Shown here: one piece after another, positions 24,929 through 34,380 of the stretch | Position numbering within the stretch: position 1 is the stretch's first letter | How the letters are laid out: every line of letters starts with the position of its first letter | The notes under the pieces: model-generated | What the model was told of the DNA's origin: nothing | What the model saw: the letters and a program-made list of their open reading frames with translations, nothing else | Database searches by the model: none | Origin: Succinimonas amylolytica DSM 2873 | GTDB lineage: Bacteria; Pseudomonadota; Gammaproteobacteria; Enterobacterales; Succinivibrionaceae | Direction: 5' to 3' | NCBI RefSeq assembly: GCF_000378405.1 | Contig: NZ_KB899641.1 | Span: 10,191-58,079 of the forward strand | DNA length: 47,889 nucleotides | Program-made: the position numbers and the translations under genes

Positions 24929-26649
24929 CTGTTCTTCTCCCGGGATGCCATGACAATGTTTATGAAGACCTGCTCCATGGTCAGCGGATGCCCCGGGGTT
25001 TCTCCTGCCGAAGCCCGCACCTCTCCCGGAGTCCCCAGGGCAATCATGGTTCCCGCATCCTGGATCATAATACGGTTACAGTACTCCGCCTCCTCCAGAA
25101 AGTGGGTGGTGATGACAATGGTAGTACCAGCGGCAGCCAGAGAGGTAATACGGTGCCAGAATACCCGCCGGGCCATAGGGTCAATACCGCTGGTGGGTTC
25201 GTCCAGAAACAGGATCTCCGGTTCATGCATGATGCCTGCTGCCATGGAAAGGCGCTGCTTGAAGCCGCCGGGAAGCTCTCCGGATCTCTTGCCGATGACC
25301 TCCCCCAGTGAAAACTCCTCCAGAGCCTTTGCCATCTGCTGGCGGAGACGTTTTCCATGGAGGCCGTAAACTCTTCCGAAGAATTCCAGGTTCTCCCGGA
25401 CAGTGAGATCCTGATACAGGGAAAACTTCTGCGCCACATAGCCGATACGCCGGCGGGCCTCGTCTCTGGCAGTGCGGAGGTCGTAGCCGGCTACCCGGAG
25501 CACGCCGCCGGATGCCGGTATAAGACCGCAGAGCATTCTGAAGGTGGTGGTCTTCCCGGCTCCGTTAGGTCCCAGAAGACCGAAGATCTCCCCCTTTCTG
25601 ACAGTAAAGGAGGTGTGGTTCACAGCGGTAAAGCTTCCGAAAGTCTTGAGGAGAGCCCGCACCTCGATAATGTTTTCCTTATTTTCAGGATAGCCGGTGA
25701 TGTCCTCAGGAATTTTTTCAGAAAAGGAAAGACCTGTCCCGGCCTTTTCCCGGAACAGGCACATAAAGCCGTCTTCGGCCACCGGCTCCCGCGGCACGGC
25801 CCGGGAAAGATCCCCGGGAACCCCGTTTTCGCGGGATACAATGCTGATGGTTCCCGAAAGCGGCACCGCATCTGAAAGATCCGCCCTTTCAATAAGGCGG
25901 GACTGAACTATACGGGGAAGAATGCTGCCGGGTGCCAGGGAAAAGGTTTTGCCGCGGGCCTTTTCCCGGAGCTCCTCCGGCGTAAGATTCCCCAGAATCT
26001 CCCCTTCGTTAAAAAGATACACCCGTCCGGCAAATGCCGTCTCGTCGAGATAGGCGGTACTGACAATTACGGTCATGCGGTTGCGGGCCACCATGGCGGT
26101 GATGATTTTCCAGAGATCTCTCCGGGAAAGAGGGTCTACACCCACACAGGGCTCATCCAGAAGGAGCAGCCGGGGATTGCTGAGGAGAGTGCAGGAAAGC
26201 GCCAGCTTCTGCTTCATGCCTCCGGAAAGCTTTCCGGCCCTTCTTTCGGTAAAGCGGCTCATGTCGGTCATGGCCAGAAGATCCTGAAAACGCCCTTCCC
26301 GGTCTTTGCGGTCTATGCCATAGAGGTCGGCATAGAGATCCATGTTTTCACGGACGGTAAGATCCTCATAGAGACCGAATTTCTGAGGCATATAGCTGAC
26401 ACTGGCCTGAATTTTTTCCGGGTTCCGAACCGCATCCAGTCCCAGCACCCGGAGATCTCCGGAGGTGGGAGAAATAAGACCGGCACAGAGCCGGATAAAG
26501 GTAGTCTTGCCCGCACCGTCTGGGCCGAGGAGCATGGTTATCTGTCCGGTGGCCGCCTGAAAGGAGACATTCCTGAGGGCGGTAACAGTTTTTCCTTCGG
26601 CATTAAAGATTCTGGTAATGCCGGAAGCCTCTACAGCGATATCCGTCAC
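24925..26649 (-). CDS. ABC exporter tandem ATPase (YbhF-like)
   Basis: The 574-residue protein has two fused nucleotide-binding domains. NBD1: Walker A GPDGAGKT (42-49), signature LSGGM (141-145), Walker B LLLLDEP with Glu166. NBD2: Walker A GPNGAGKT (360-367), signature LPGGF (459-463), Walker B ILFLDEP with Glu484. Both catalytic Glu residues are kept. The linker at about 230-325 is variable. The fused form matches E. coli YbhF in size and layout. It starts 3 bases after the membrane-fusion gene and drives export with the two permeases downstream. Confidence 0.92.
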   Translation of the reverse strand: MTDIAVEASGITRIFNAEGKTVTALRNVSFQAATGQITMLLGPDGAGKTTFIRLCAGLISPTSGDLRVLGLDAVRNPEKIQASVSYMPQKFGLYEDLTVRENMDLYADLYGIDRKDREGRFQDLLAMTDMSRFTERRAGKLSGGMKQKLALSCTLLSNPRLLLLDEPCVGVDPLSRRDLWKIITAMVARNRMTVIVSTAYLDETAFAGRVYLFNEGEILGNLTPEELREKARGKTFSLAPGSILPRIVQSRLIERADLSDAVPLSGTISIVSRENGVPGDLSRAVPREPVAEDGFMCLFREKAGTGLSFSEKIPEDITGYPENKENIIEVRALLKTFGSFTAVNHTSFTVRKGEIFGLLGPNGAGKTTTFRMLCGLIPASGGVLRVAGYDLRTARDEARRRIGYVAQKFSLYQDLTVRENLEFFGRVYGLHGKRLRQQMAKALEEFSLGEVIGKRSGELPGGFKQRLSMAAGIMHEPEILFLDEPTSGIDPMARRVFWHRITSLAAAGTTIVITTHFLEEAEYCNRIMIQDAGTMIALGTPGEVRASAGETPGHPLTMEQVFINIVMASREKNR

Positions 26650-26652
26650 TTG

Positions 26653-27633
26653 CTAATTTCCCAGCTCTACAGTAACCGGAACCCCCATGCGGAGATCGTC
26701 CCCGGGATCCTTCACAATAATGCAGACTTCATACACCAGACTGGTACGGAGCTCGGAGGTTTCCACGTTTTTGGGGGTAAATTCCGCCACATCTGAAATG
26801 AACCCCACGGTCCCCTCGAGAGCCTGACTGAGAGAGTCGATTCTAACAGTAACGGGCATCCCGGTTCTGACCCTAGAAAGCCGCGGTTCATCAATGTAGG
26901 CTCTGACCCATTTTCTGTCAGAGAGCAGAATGGTAAACACGGTTTTGGCGGGGCCTGCCATGTCCCCGATTTCTGCCAGCCGGGTTCTGATAACGCCGTC
27001 TGCCGGTGCCAGAAGTCTGGTTCTGGAAATCTGGTCCTCCAGAATCTCAATATTCTTTTTCTGCGCGGCGACTTCGATTTCGGCAATGGCGATATCCTCT
27101 TCCCGGGTACCGTTAACCATGAGGTCATGCTGGGCCTTCAGAGTGTTCACTGCCTCGCCGGCCCTCTTAAGAGCCCCTTCTGCCGCGTCCAGCTCCTGTC
27201 TTGAAATTCCGGAACCGCCGGTTTTGTCAAAAACCCCCTTCTTGCGATGATATTCAAGTTCCAGAAGATGATGGCTTTCCTGGGCTTCCCGGAGACGGTG
27301 GAGCGCGGCCTCCACGTCTTCCTTTCTGTTGCCGTTCCGGAGCTTGCGGAGTCTTTCCTCTGAAAGCCTGAGTGCAATCCGGGCGGCATCCAGCTGGAGC
27401 TCCAGCTGTTTGCTGTCAAGCTCGGCCAGTACCTCTCCGGCCTTTACCCGGTCCCCCTCGTCATGGAGAATCCTGATAATTCTTCCCTGTCCTTCAAAGG
27501 CGGCATCTGCCTCCCTGATATCGGCATTTCCAAAAATCAGACGGCTGTCCTGAACCGGCTGATTAAGGGTATACCAGTAATATACTCCGCCGGCACATAA
27601 AAGCAGGAAAAGGGCGAATACCATTTTTTTCAT
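26653..27633 (-). CDS. HlyD-type periplasmic adaptor (YbhG-like)
   Basis: The 326-residue protein has an N-terminal anchor or uncleaved signal (MVFALFLLLCAGGVYYWY), a biotinyl-lipoyl-like half (GRIIRILHDEGDRVKAGEVLAELD), a long coiled-coil hairpin (about 80-200), the second lipoyl half (TRLLAPADGVIRTRLAEIGD) and a beta-barrel domain. It should link the inner-membrane ABC-2 exporter to an outer-membrane channel such as a TolC homologue. It is the first gene of the four-gene operon. The order adaptor, ATPase, permease, permease equals that of ybhGFSR in E. coli. Confidence 0.9.
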   Translation of the reverse strand: MKKMVFALFLLLCAGGVYYWYTLNQPVQDSRLIFGNADIREADAAFEGQGRIIRILHDEGDRVKAGEVLAELDSKQLELQLDAARIALRLSEERLRKLRNGNRKEDVEAALHRLREAQESHHLLELEYHRKKGVFDKTGGSGISRQELDAAEGALKRAGEAVNTLKAQHDLMVNGTREEDIAIAEIEVAAQKKNIEILEDQISRTRLLAPADGVIRTRLAEIGDMAGPAKTVFTILLSDRKWVRAYIDEPRLSRVRTGMPVTVRIDSLSQALEGTVGFISDVAEFTPKNVETSELRTSLVYEVCIIVKDPGDDLRMGVPVTVELGN

Positions 27634-28096
27634 TTAAAGTCTCCTATTCCGCAATCTTTCCATAGGCTCAGCGCCAGTAAAGGAAAGTGCGGATACAGCA
27701 CAGACAAAATCTTTAAAAGCAAAGGCTGACAGGCGAAAGAATATTTCACGTGAAAACGCTTTACAGATACTTAGAGCAAAAATTTGAGAGAAAGTTCACA
27801 TTTTGTGACTGTCTGAAAACGAAATTTGGAAATTTTCGGTGAAGACCCCGCTATTTGCGGAGACTGCAGGGAGTTTAATAAGGAAAAAATCAGGAATATA
27901 CTGAGGAGCCGGTTTTTGAGCCGGGCTCCCTGACCGGATAGCCTATTCTTCAGGAGGCTCCGGAACAATAAGGGAATTTCCAGTCTGGAGCCCTGACGTC
28001 CCTGTCCGGAACCACCGGTCTTCGCCGGGAATTTCTCAGATATTCCGGCTCACAGCTGATCCGGAGAATCAGGGGGGCTTCTCCGGACTGCCCTTT
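27634..28096. other. Intergenic region with hairpin downstream of the PDZ gene
   Basis: No supported gene occurs in these 463 bases. TCCGGAGAA (28060-28068) pairs exactly with TTCTCCGGA (28079-28087), just ten bases past the minus-strand stop at 28097; no T run follows, so it may stabilise a 3' end rather than terminate alone. The half nearest the export operon (27640-27830) is AT-rich and probably holds that operon's promoter. Confidence 0.5.
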
Positions 28097-29542
28097 CTAT
28101 TTCAGAGAGTACTCGGTCTTTCCTTCCTGAAGAGGGAGGTAGCCGAATTTCATTTCCGGGCTCTTCCCCTTTGCCGCAGCCATGCTGTTCATTACCTGAA
28201 GAATCATGGCATCCCGCACTGCCTGATGGGAATTGGCGGGAAGCCCGGTAATCCGCGGATCCTGCATAACGGCAGCCATGTCGACATCATAAACGGCAGC
28301 GCTGAAGGCGAGCCCCCGGGCCCCGGCCGGCAGCGTGTAATAGTCATTGCCGCTGTAGTGAAACACCCCGTTCATGTCAGCTGTGCCGATAAGCCGGTAC
28401 TTATTGCTGAGAGCGGGATCTCCGGAGCCCTCGGAGGTCTGGGTGGACATGTAGATTCTGGCTCCGGGATAGGATCTGATGAAGATGCGGGCACCGGCGG
28501 CTGCCTTTTCCCGATCCAGCATCCCCTTTACAGCTTCCTCGGTAAGAACCCGGCCGTCCTTGTCAGAAACCCAGTACCAGCCTATGCGGGGAGCATTGTT
28601 TACGATTTCCTCGCGAAATTCCTGATGCGCTCCGGAAACGTTTCTGGTGTCCCTGGCCGCAGAGTCAGACCCCGGAATACTGACTGTGGCGGCAGTAAAG
28701 TCACCGGCCTCATAAAGCTTCTTTATCGCTGCAGCATAGGCAACGGACTCTTTCTGAGTATAGGAAGGTCCGCTGTCGGCGGTCTGGTAGTTAAATCCCC
28801 GCTTTCCCTGCGGTATGACGAGAGTTTTCAGGATCTGCCCCTGCGGCGTGCCATGTTCTCCGGAGGCAGGACGGTAGACAATCATGGCGCTGTCAGCCTT
28901 ATTGCCGCGATTTACCAGGGCAACCACGGAGCGGTGCATGGCAGAACAGTCATCCTTCTGATACTTAAAGACGGTATCCGGCTGTCCTTCAAAGCCGATA
29001 ATGATGTCTCCCGCTCTGAGTCCGGCGGCAGCAGCCGGCATTTCCAGGGCAATGCCGCTTACTCTGGTAAGGCAGGCGACAGGGATCGTATTCTCGGCGA
29101 TGATTTTTTCCAGCGGAAGAGGACGGAGCGGCATGGAGTCGGTATCTGCAGAACCGATGTCCATATTACGCTCATTCCTATATTCGGTCTTTCCGCCCAG
29201 AACCCGGGCGGAACCGGTCTGCCGGCCCCGGGCATCCTTGTACACCAGTTCCTGTCCGTAGAATACTGCAGTGCCGATAACCGCACCGTTCCTATCCTTG
29301 AAAACCCAGTCGTTCCCCAGCTTTCTGACGGATCCTGCCGGCTGACCGGCGGCATCCCGGTATACAACCTCGTTTCCCAGGGGTCTCGCCGTGCCCGCCT
29401 GTTTGCCCTTTACGGTATATACGATTTCATTTCCCAGGGGGCGGACGTCATACGTGACACTGCCGTTTTTTATGTGGATCGTCCATGCCAGACAGGGTGA
29501 AGCGGATAGTACAGCCAGGAGGGCTGCCAGGATTCTGGTCAT
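28097..29542 (-). CDS. Secreted PDZ-domain protein with about 20-residue repeats
   Basis: The 481-residue protein has a signal peptide (cleavage after SPCLA). About five imperfect repeats of 19-21 residues follow at 25-130, with the pattern G-(N/Q)E-V-Y-D--G---GSAR, predicted to form a beta meander. Then comes a PDZ domain at about 155-230 (GIALEMPAAAAGLRAGDIIIGFEG), of the type that binds C-terminal peptides. The C-terminal half (about 265-481) has no recognised fold and no visible Ser-protease triad, so it is not obviously an HtrA-type protease. Likely periplasmic or surface-exposed. It is monocistronic. A hairpin follows the stop. Confidence 0.78.
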   Translation of the reverse strand: MTRILAALLAVLSASPCLAWTIHIKNGSVTYDVRPLGNEIVYTVKGKQAGTARPLGNEVVYRDAAGQPAGSVRKLGNDWVFKDRNGAVIGTAVFYGQELVYKDARGRQTGSARVLGGKTEYRNERNMDIGSADTDSMPLRPLPLEKIIAENTIPVACLTRVSGIALEMPAAAAGLRAGDIIIGFEGQPDTVFKYQKDDCSAMHRSVVALVNRGNKADSAMIVYRPASGEHGTPQGQILKTLVIPQGKRGFNYQTADSGPSYTQKESVAYAAAIKKLYEAGDFTAATVSIPGSDSAARDTRNVSGAHQEFREEIVNNAPRIGWYWVSDKDGRVLTEEAVKGMLDREKAAAGARIFIRSYPGARIYMSTQTSEGSGDPALSNKYRLIGTADMNGVFHYSGNDYYTLPAGARGLAFSAAVYDVDMAAVMQDPRITGLPANSHQAVRDAMILQVMNSMAAAKGKSPEMKFGYLPLQEGKTEYSLK

Positions 29543-29747
29543 AATTTATTCTCCCGTAAGTGTGATAGTGTAAATGAGCCCGGCTGTTCTTAATGGCTGA
29601 ACGGCTGGACTCAGATAATGGTACGGCGAAACCGGTGCTGTCATAGTGTAGCCCAAATTTTCACATTAATAAAAGCCTGCTGCCTTTCCGGAGAGAAAAA
29701 CCTTCCTGCCGCCCCTTTCCGGAAAATCCACCCGGAGCCCGAGAATT

Positions 29748-30260
29748 TCATATAGCCTCCCCGCCGGAAGCAATGCAGGCAATTTCAGCATAGCTGACCC
29801 CGTCCCTCCGGAATTCGGATCTCATGAGGGATATCCGGGACACTGTCATGGAAACCGGGTGCGGCATGGGGAGTGTTTCGGGGGGCTGGGATTTTTTAAT
29901 AAGTGTTATGTGCGGCAGAAACGGCCTGGTATCGCAGGGAATGCCGTGCTTTGAAAGGCGCTCTCTTATACAGAGGACCAGAGCTTCCAGAGCAGGATTC
30001 CGGGCTACACCGGCCCAGAGGAGATTTCCGAAGGATCCCGGGGCGGAAAGACTGATCTCAAAGGAAGAAAAACGGAGACCGAAAAGCGCGGAAGTCACCC
30101 GGCCGGGATCCTCCAGTTCTCCGATAAAGGCCAGCGTGAGGTGCAGATTTTCGGGAAGAGTCGGAATTCCGCTGCCGCCGCGGTTACGGAATTCCCACTG
30201 AAGTCTTAAAAGCTCCGCCTGCATCTCCGGCGAAAGCTGTACCGCAATAAAAAGCCGCAT
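29748..30260 (-). CDS. thpR: RNA 2',3'-cyclic phosphodiesterase
   Basis: The 170-residue protein is a 2H-superfamily member with both catalytic His-x-Thr motifs: HLTLAF (His40, Thr42) and HITLIKK (His117, Thr119), and the N-terminal MRLFIAVQLSPE typical of LigT/ThpR. It hydrolyses 2',3'-cyclic phosphates on RNA to 2'-phosphates, with 2'-5' RNA ligase activity reported for homologues. Length is normal. It sits about 150 bases from rsuA on the same strand. Confidence 0.92.
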   Translation of the reverse strand: MRLFIAVQLSPEMQAELLRLQWEFRNRGGSGIPTLPENLHLTLAFIGELEDPGRVTSALFGLRFSSFEISLSAPGSFGNLLWAGVARNPALEALVLCIRERLSKHGIPCDTRPFLPHITLIKKSQPPETLPMPHPVSMTVSRISLMRSEFRRDGVSYAEIACIASGGEAI

Positions 30261-30411
30261 GAACGCCCTCTGTCAATTATGCTTTCTGTCTTCCCGGGGA
30301 TCTTTTTCCGTGCCGGGTTTCAAGCTGTCTTCCCAGCCGTTTTTCCGGAATGCCCGGCTCCGGGGGTGAATTCCGGACGCGGCACGCCACAGGACTCTTA
30401 TCCCGCCCCTG

Positions 30412-31116
30412 TCAGAAAAGAGCGATTTCCTGAGGTGTCAGGGGGCGGTATTCTCCGGAACCGAGATCCTCCGGAAGAAAAATCCCTCCGATGGCGATCC
30501 TTCTGAGGCTAATCACGTGATTTCCCTGTGAGGCAAACATTCTCTTTACCTGATGATAGCGTCCTTCATGAATGGTCAGACGCACCTTTTCGGGAGCGAG
30601 GATTTCGAGTTCAGCCGGAAGAGTCGGAGTTTTTTCACCCCGGAGAAGCACCCCTCTGGCAAAAATCTCCTTAAGGACAGGATCTGCAGGATGCTCCAGC
30701 ACCGCCTCATATACCTTGGGACATTTTCTGGAAGGCGCTGTTACCCGATGAGCCCAGGCGCCGTCATCCGTAATAAAAATAAGCCCCTCGGTATCCAGAT
30801 CCAGTCTTCCCACCGGAAACAGCCCTCCGGCCTCGTCACGGAGACAGGACATTACGGTGGGGTATTCGCTGTCATCGGTAGCGGAAACGCACCCCGCTGG
30901 CTTGTTCAGCATAAAATAGCGGGGACAGGCCCTGGTTACCACCTGAAGTCCGGAATCGTCGCAGCGTACGTCGTCCTCAGGAGATACCCTGAGAGCAGCA
31001 TCCCGGACCGGAATGCCGTTAACGGTAACCCGACCTTTTCTGATAAAAATTCCGGCCTCGCGGCGGGAACACCCGAAATTCATGGTCAGGCATTTATCAA
31101 GTCTGACAGTTTCCAT
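30412..31116 (-). CDS. rsuA: 16S rRNA pseudouridine synthase, RsuA family
   Basis: The 234-residue protein has an N-terminal S4 RNA-binding domain (about 1-55; VRLDKCLTMNFGCSRREAG) and a TruA-fold catalytic domain with the nucleophile Asp106 in GRLDLDTEGL. Later motifs KVYEAVLE and HEGRYHQVKRMF fit the RsuA/RluB/E/F group. The length with S4 domain best fits RsuA (pseudouridine 516 of 16S rRNA in E. coli), but RluE/F-type specificity cannot be excluded by eye. Confidence 0.85.
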   Translation of the reverse strand: METVRLDKCLTMNFGCSRREAGIFIRKGRVTVNGIPVRDAALRVSPEDDVRCDDSGLQVVTRACPRYFMLNKPAGCVSATDDSEYPTVMSCLRDEAGGLFPVGRLDLDTEGLIFITDDGAWAHRVTAPSRKCPKVYEAVLEHPADPVLKEIFARGVLLRGEKTPTLPAELEILAPEKVRLTIHEGRYHQVKRMFASQGNHVISLRRIAIGGIFLPEDLGSGEYRPLTPQEIALF

Positions 31117-31188
31117 GTGCGATTACTCCTTATGCCGTTGCTTGTGATCTAAGTTTCAGGTCCGGGGCTGGCGGAATACTGAAGGTTT

Positions 31189-31220
31189 CCGGGACTGCAG
31201 AGGAAAGGCTGCAGTCCCGG
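31189..31220. repeat. Perfect 12-bp hairpin
   Basis: CCGGGACTGCAG (31189-31200) and CTGCAGTCCCGG (31209-31220) are exact reverse complements around an eight-base loop. It lies in the 211-base gap downstream of the transporter gene and upstream of rsuA. With no T run, it is either a Rho-dependent stop region, a processing site or a small repeat unit. Confidence 0.7.
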
Positions 31221-31327
31221 GATCTATATCGGAATTCCGGAAGCAGAGAGGTGCTTTAAGGCTCCTTTTCGCCCCGGCGTCCGCCCTTCTTTCTGCATGA
31301 TTCTGTTAGCCAGCCGCCCTGACCTCC

Positions 31328-32365
31328 CTAGCTACTGACTTTCCCGGAATCCCGGCCGCTCCGGGAGCTCTTTTCAGAAGCTCTGCGGGCGAGGATGTTG
31401 GCCAGCACCGCACCGGAAATGTTATGCCAGGCACTGAAAATGGCTCCGGGAACCGGGGCAAGCAGCATTCCCGGGAAGCACATGCCGGCCAGAGCGGTGG
31501 AAAGACCGGAGTTCTGCATGCCCACCTCTATGGAAACAGCATTTCGTCTTTCCGGAGCCAGCCGCAGAAGACGGGAGACTCCGAATCCGGCAAGATAGCC
31601 AGTCAGGTTATGGAGTATCACCACGAGAATAATCAGAAGTCCGTTCGTCAGGAGCATCTCACCGCTGGAATCAATCACAAAGCCAATAATGCAGCAGATT
31701 CCGATACAGGATATCAGAGGGAGCACCGCGGCCAGCCTGGCGGTGAAAGCACTGAGAAAGCGGTTCAGGAGCATGCCGAGAAATACCGGGATAAGGACAA
31801 TTTTCAGGATCCCGATAAACATTCCCACGCCGTCAATGGTGATACCCGCTCCGCCGATACTGTCGGAGTAGAGACCGGTATAAAACATCACGAGGAGCGG
31901 TGTCAGGAACGGAGCCAGAACAGTAGACACTGCGGTCATGCCCACGGAAAGAGCCACATCGCCCCGGGCCATGTAGGTCATTACGTTGGAGGCGGTTCCT
32001 CCGGGACACGAACCTGTGAGAATAACGCCCACTGCCAGCTCCGGAGGCAGGCGGAAGGCCAGACACAGAAGGAATCCGGCCAGGGGCATTACCAGGAATT
32101 GCAGAATTTCTCCGGTCAGCATGTCCCAGGGTTTCAGAAATACCTGCCGGAAGTCCTGAAACCTTAATGTCATGCCCATGCCGCACATGATAACCATAAG
32201 CAGATTGGGGACAGAGACCGAACCCCAGAGAAATCCGGGGTTGTTTATCCAGGAGGTGAAGCTGCCCCGGGCAAAAAAAGCTGTCAGGGTAACAAGAACT
32301 GCATAGAGAGCCATATACTTCCCGACATGGTCGGAAACTGCCCTGGCTTTTGAAAATAATGACAT
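31328..32365 (-). CDS. Bile acid:sodium symporter (BASS) family transporter
   Basis: The protein of about 345 residues has nine to ten predicted helices and the family signature GVILTGSCPGGTASNVMTYMARGDVALS, in which the conserved G-S-PGG-A-N segment forms the sodium/substrate cross-over region. A second conserved patch is SIEVGMQNSGLSTALA. It is an inner-membrane secondary transporter; bacterial members carry organic anions such as keto acids or sulfonates, and the substrate is not predictable here. ATG 32365 with CAGG upstream is preferred over a TTG eight codons earlier. It stands alone in its transcription unit. Confidence 0.9.
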   Translation of the reverse strand: MSLFSKARAVSDHVGKYMALYAVLVTLTAFFARGSFTSWINNPGFLWGSVSVPNLLMVIMCGMGMTLRFQDFRQVFLKPWDMLTGEILQFLVMPLAGFLLCLAFRLPPELAVGVILTGSCPGGTASNVMTYMARGDVALSVGMTAVSTVLAPFLTPLLVMFYTGLYSDSIGGAGITIDGVGMFIGILKIVLIPVFLGMLLNRFLSAFTARLAAVLPLISCIGICCIIGFVIDSSGEMLLTNGLLIILVVILHNLTGYLAGFGVSRLLRLAPERRNAVSIEVGMQNSGLSTALAGMCFPGMLLAPVPGAIFSAWHNISGAVLANILARRASEKSSRSGRDSGKVSS

Positions 32366-32448
32366 CGAAAAACCTGTCTGTCTGAACAAAACACAATCCG
32401 TATCCTCTGAAAAAGTCCGAAAGATACAGTTACCACAACGGCAGCGTC

Positions 32449-33573
32449 TCAGTTGAGGCGGTGCATATCAAGAAGGCTCAGCGTGCTGGAGATCATTTCC
32501 TGAGAGAGTTCAGGCTTGTCGTCAGTTTTTCTGTTTACTATATGAGACGTAAGATCCTCCAGTCTGGAAATAATAAAGGGAGGTCTTTTTTCAATTCTGC
32601 CGAGAGCAGCCTTCTTGTTGGCCAGCACCAGAATCACGCGGGGAATCACGTTAATGGGACTCAGAAAATCCTGCATGATCTGCTGCTGCCGGATAATCTG
32701 CTCCTCCGGGGAAGGAAGCGGCACAATACGTCCATGCTCGGTTTTGCTCCATTCGCCCTTTTTGTTTATGAAAAGGACAAGACGGTTATTGACTCCCTCG
32801 GGAGTAATGCCGAAAGCCTTTGTCTCCAGAATATACATGCCGGTGGGACCTATGACCACATGGTCAAGCTCCAGGCGGAGAGTTCCTTCAATTTCCAGAT
32901 AGATGCCGCTGACGGACTTGTATTCCGGCGGAAGATTTTCCAGCACGGCGCGCACCGCCTTCTCGCCGATATTTCCGGCAGTCTTGATGCGGCGATCAAG
33001 CTCTGAGAGATTCTTGCCTACCCGGAGTTTTCCGCTGCGCTCCTCATAATTGGGTCTTTCAGAGAGTCCGGAGACTCCAAGGCCGATCAGGAATTCCCGG
33101 AACTGCTCCTTGGAAGCGGTATAAAGCCTGGGAGTGGGGGCAATGATGTTCAGAAATATCCCCTTGAGGGTGCCCAGCTCCCTTCCGGTATAGGAATAAA
33201 TGACTCTTTTTCTTCCTTTATGGCGCACACGGGATCCGGGATAGGTTCTGAGAAAATCCATATAGTCCAGGAGCAGCTTTTCATCCGCGCCTCCGGAAAT
33301 CTTCATCTTCCATTCCTCAAATTTGCGGGCGTCGGGGAGCATCTGGGGAGCATGGGAATTGTGGACGGTAAAGCTTTCAGGTTTCTGATTCCTCTTTTTT
33401 CTTTTTAAAAACGGGAAACGGAAAATATGCTGCCGGAAACTCCGGGTTTTGTCCGAGGATCCAGTCCGGGGATCCCGGCGATCCTGCTTACTGGCGTTTT
33501 TGAAGAAATACTTCTTTATTACAGCCGCTGCAAGAATCGCTGCAAAAAACGCCAGAAGGACATACTCGAACAT
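32449..33573 (-). CDS. Membrane-anchored NERD-domain protein
   Basis: The 374-residue protein has one N-terminal helix (5-20), a basic linker, an unknown domain at about 80-195 and a NERD nuclease-related domain at about 200-310. The NERD core shows GNIGEKAVRAVL, Asp237 in LELDHVVIGPTGMYILETKAFG, and Glu250/Lys252, the E-x-K pattern of PD-(D/E)XK-like folds; a conserved Pro-Gln segment follows near 290-300. It probably acts on nucleic acid at the inner face of the membrane. NERD proteins sometimes occur with defence genes, but it here neighbours a transporter and a cas-less CRISPR array about 800 bases away. Confidence 0.85.
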   Translation of the reverse strand: MFEYVLLAFFAAILAAAVIKKYFFKNASKQDRRDPRTGSSDKTRSFRQHIFRFPFLKRKKRNQKPESFTVHNSHAPQMLPDARKFEEWKMKISGGADEKLLLDYMDFLRTYPGSRVRHKGRKRVIYSYTGRELGTLKGIFLNIIAPTPRLYTASKEQFREFLIGLGVSGLSERPNYEERSGKLRVGKNLSELDRRIKTAGNIGEKAVRAVLENLPPEYKSVSGIYLEIEGTLRLELDHVVIGPTGMYILETKAFGITPEGVNNRLVLFINKKGEWSKTEHGRIVPLPSPEEQIIRQQQIMQDFLSPINVIPRVILVLANKKAALGRIEKRPPFIISRLEDLTSHIVNRKTDDKPELSQEMISSTLSLLDMHRLN

Positions 33574-34380
33574 AACTGCTAATTTCCGCCTGAGGATACA
33601 GCGGACTCCATGGATAAATCTTGCACTGATTTTAAATCAAATTCCCGCCGTTGTAAAACGGGGGGAAATACCATTAGCCTGGAGGCAGCTTCCGTGCCGG
33701 AAGGGATGGTTCTGGGATCTCACAGGAATCATTTTTAGAACAGACTTGCAGCTCCCGGGAAAAGGGAGGTACCTTTGAAGCATTTGAAAACTGTACTGAT
33801 TGATTTGTCTGTCTGGCATTAATTTTCTGGAACTGACGGGGCAGGTATCAGTGTTTTTGAAAAATCAGCGACAGCAGGCTTCAGAATTTTTTCAGGAGCT
33901 TTTTTTCAAATACACACTGTGAACTACTTCTCTTCGTGCAATTCTCCGCACCTGTTAAGCTGGATTGAGATTGGGCGGATGTGGTAACATTTAACTACAG
34001 GATATTCTGTCTCTTATCCCTTATTCAGGCAGTTCTTGAGCCTAAATTATACGCATTGCTTTTTATACCTGTTTTGATAAATAGCAGTTTCCGGTGAGCT
34101 ATGACTCCGGATGACATTAAAAATGTTTCGGGATCTCTGTCATGAAAAAATCTGGAGCACCTTGATTCGCTTTATGAGTATGCGTAATATATACAGGAAT
34201 CTTTTATATGATACAGGAAACGAACAGGTCACTTTTGTTGACTGGTTTTGCCCCGATCATTGATTTATAAGGCTTGCTTTATGGTCACAAGTCTCGGTTC
34301 TTTAAAAAGTTCTCTTGAAAATTTTTTGCGCCGATCTTGCCCATATCAGCCCTTATGATATAAGGGATTGCGGAGGTGCC
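33574..34380 (+). promoter_or_regulatory. Gene-free region and CRISPR leader
   Basis: No gene was supported in these 800 bases. The last 250 are AT-rich, with runs such as TTTAAAAAG and GAAAATTTTTTG, as expected of a CRISPR leader promoting pre-crRNA toward higher coordinates. CCCTTAT (34350-34356) and ATAAGGG (34360-34366) form a perfect 7-3-7 dyad 14 bases before the first repeat, a good place for adaptation-complex docking. Orientation as leader is supported by the degenerate repeat at the far end of the array. Confidence 0.6.

Noticed and set aside
28226-29500. 424-codon plus-strand frame opposite the PDZ gene
   Set aside because: It is a mirror of the GC-rich coding strand, with no start signal and low-complexity composition; the minus-strand product has a signal peptide, repeats and a PDZ domain.
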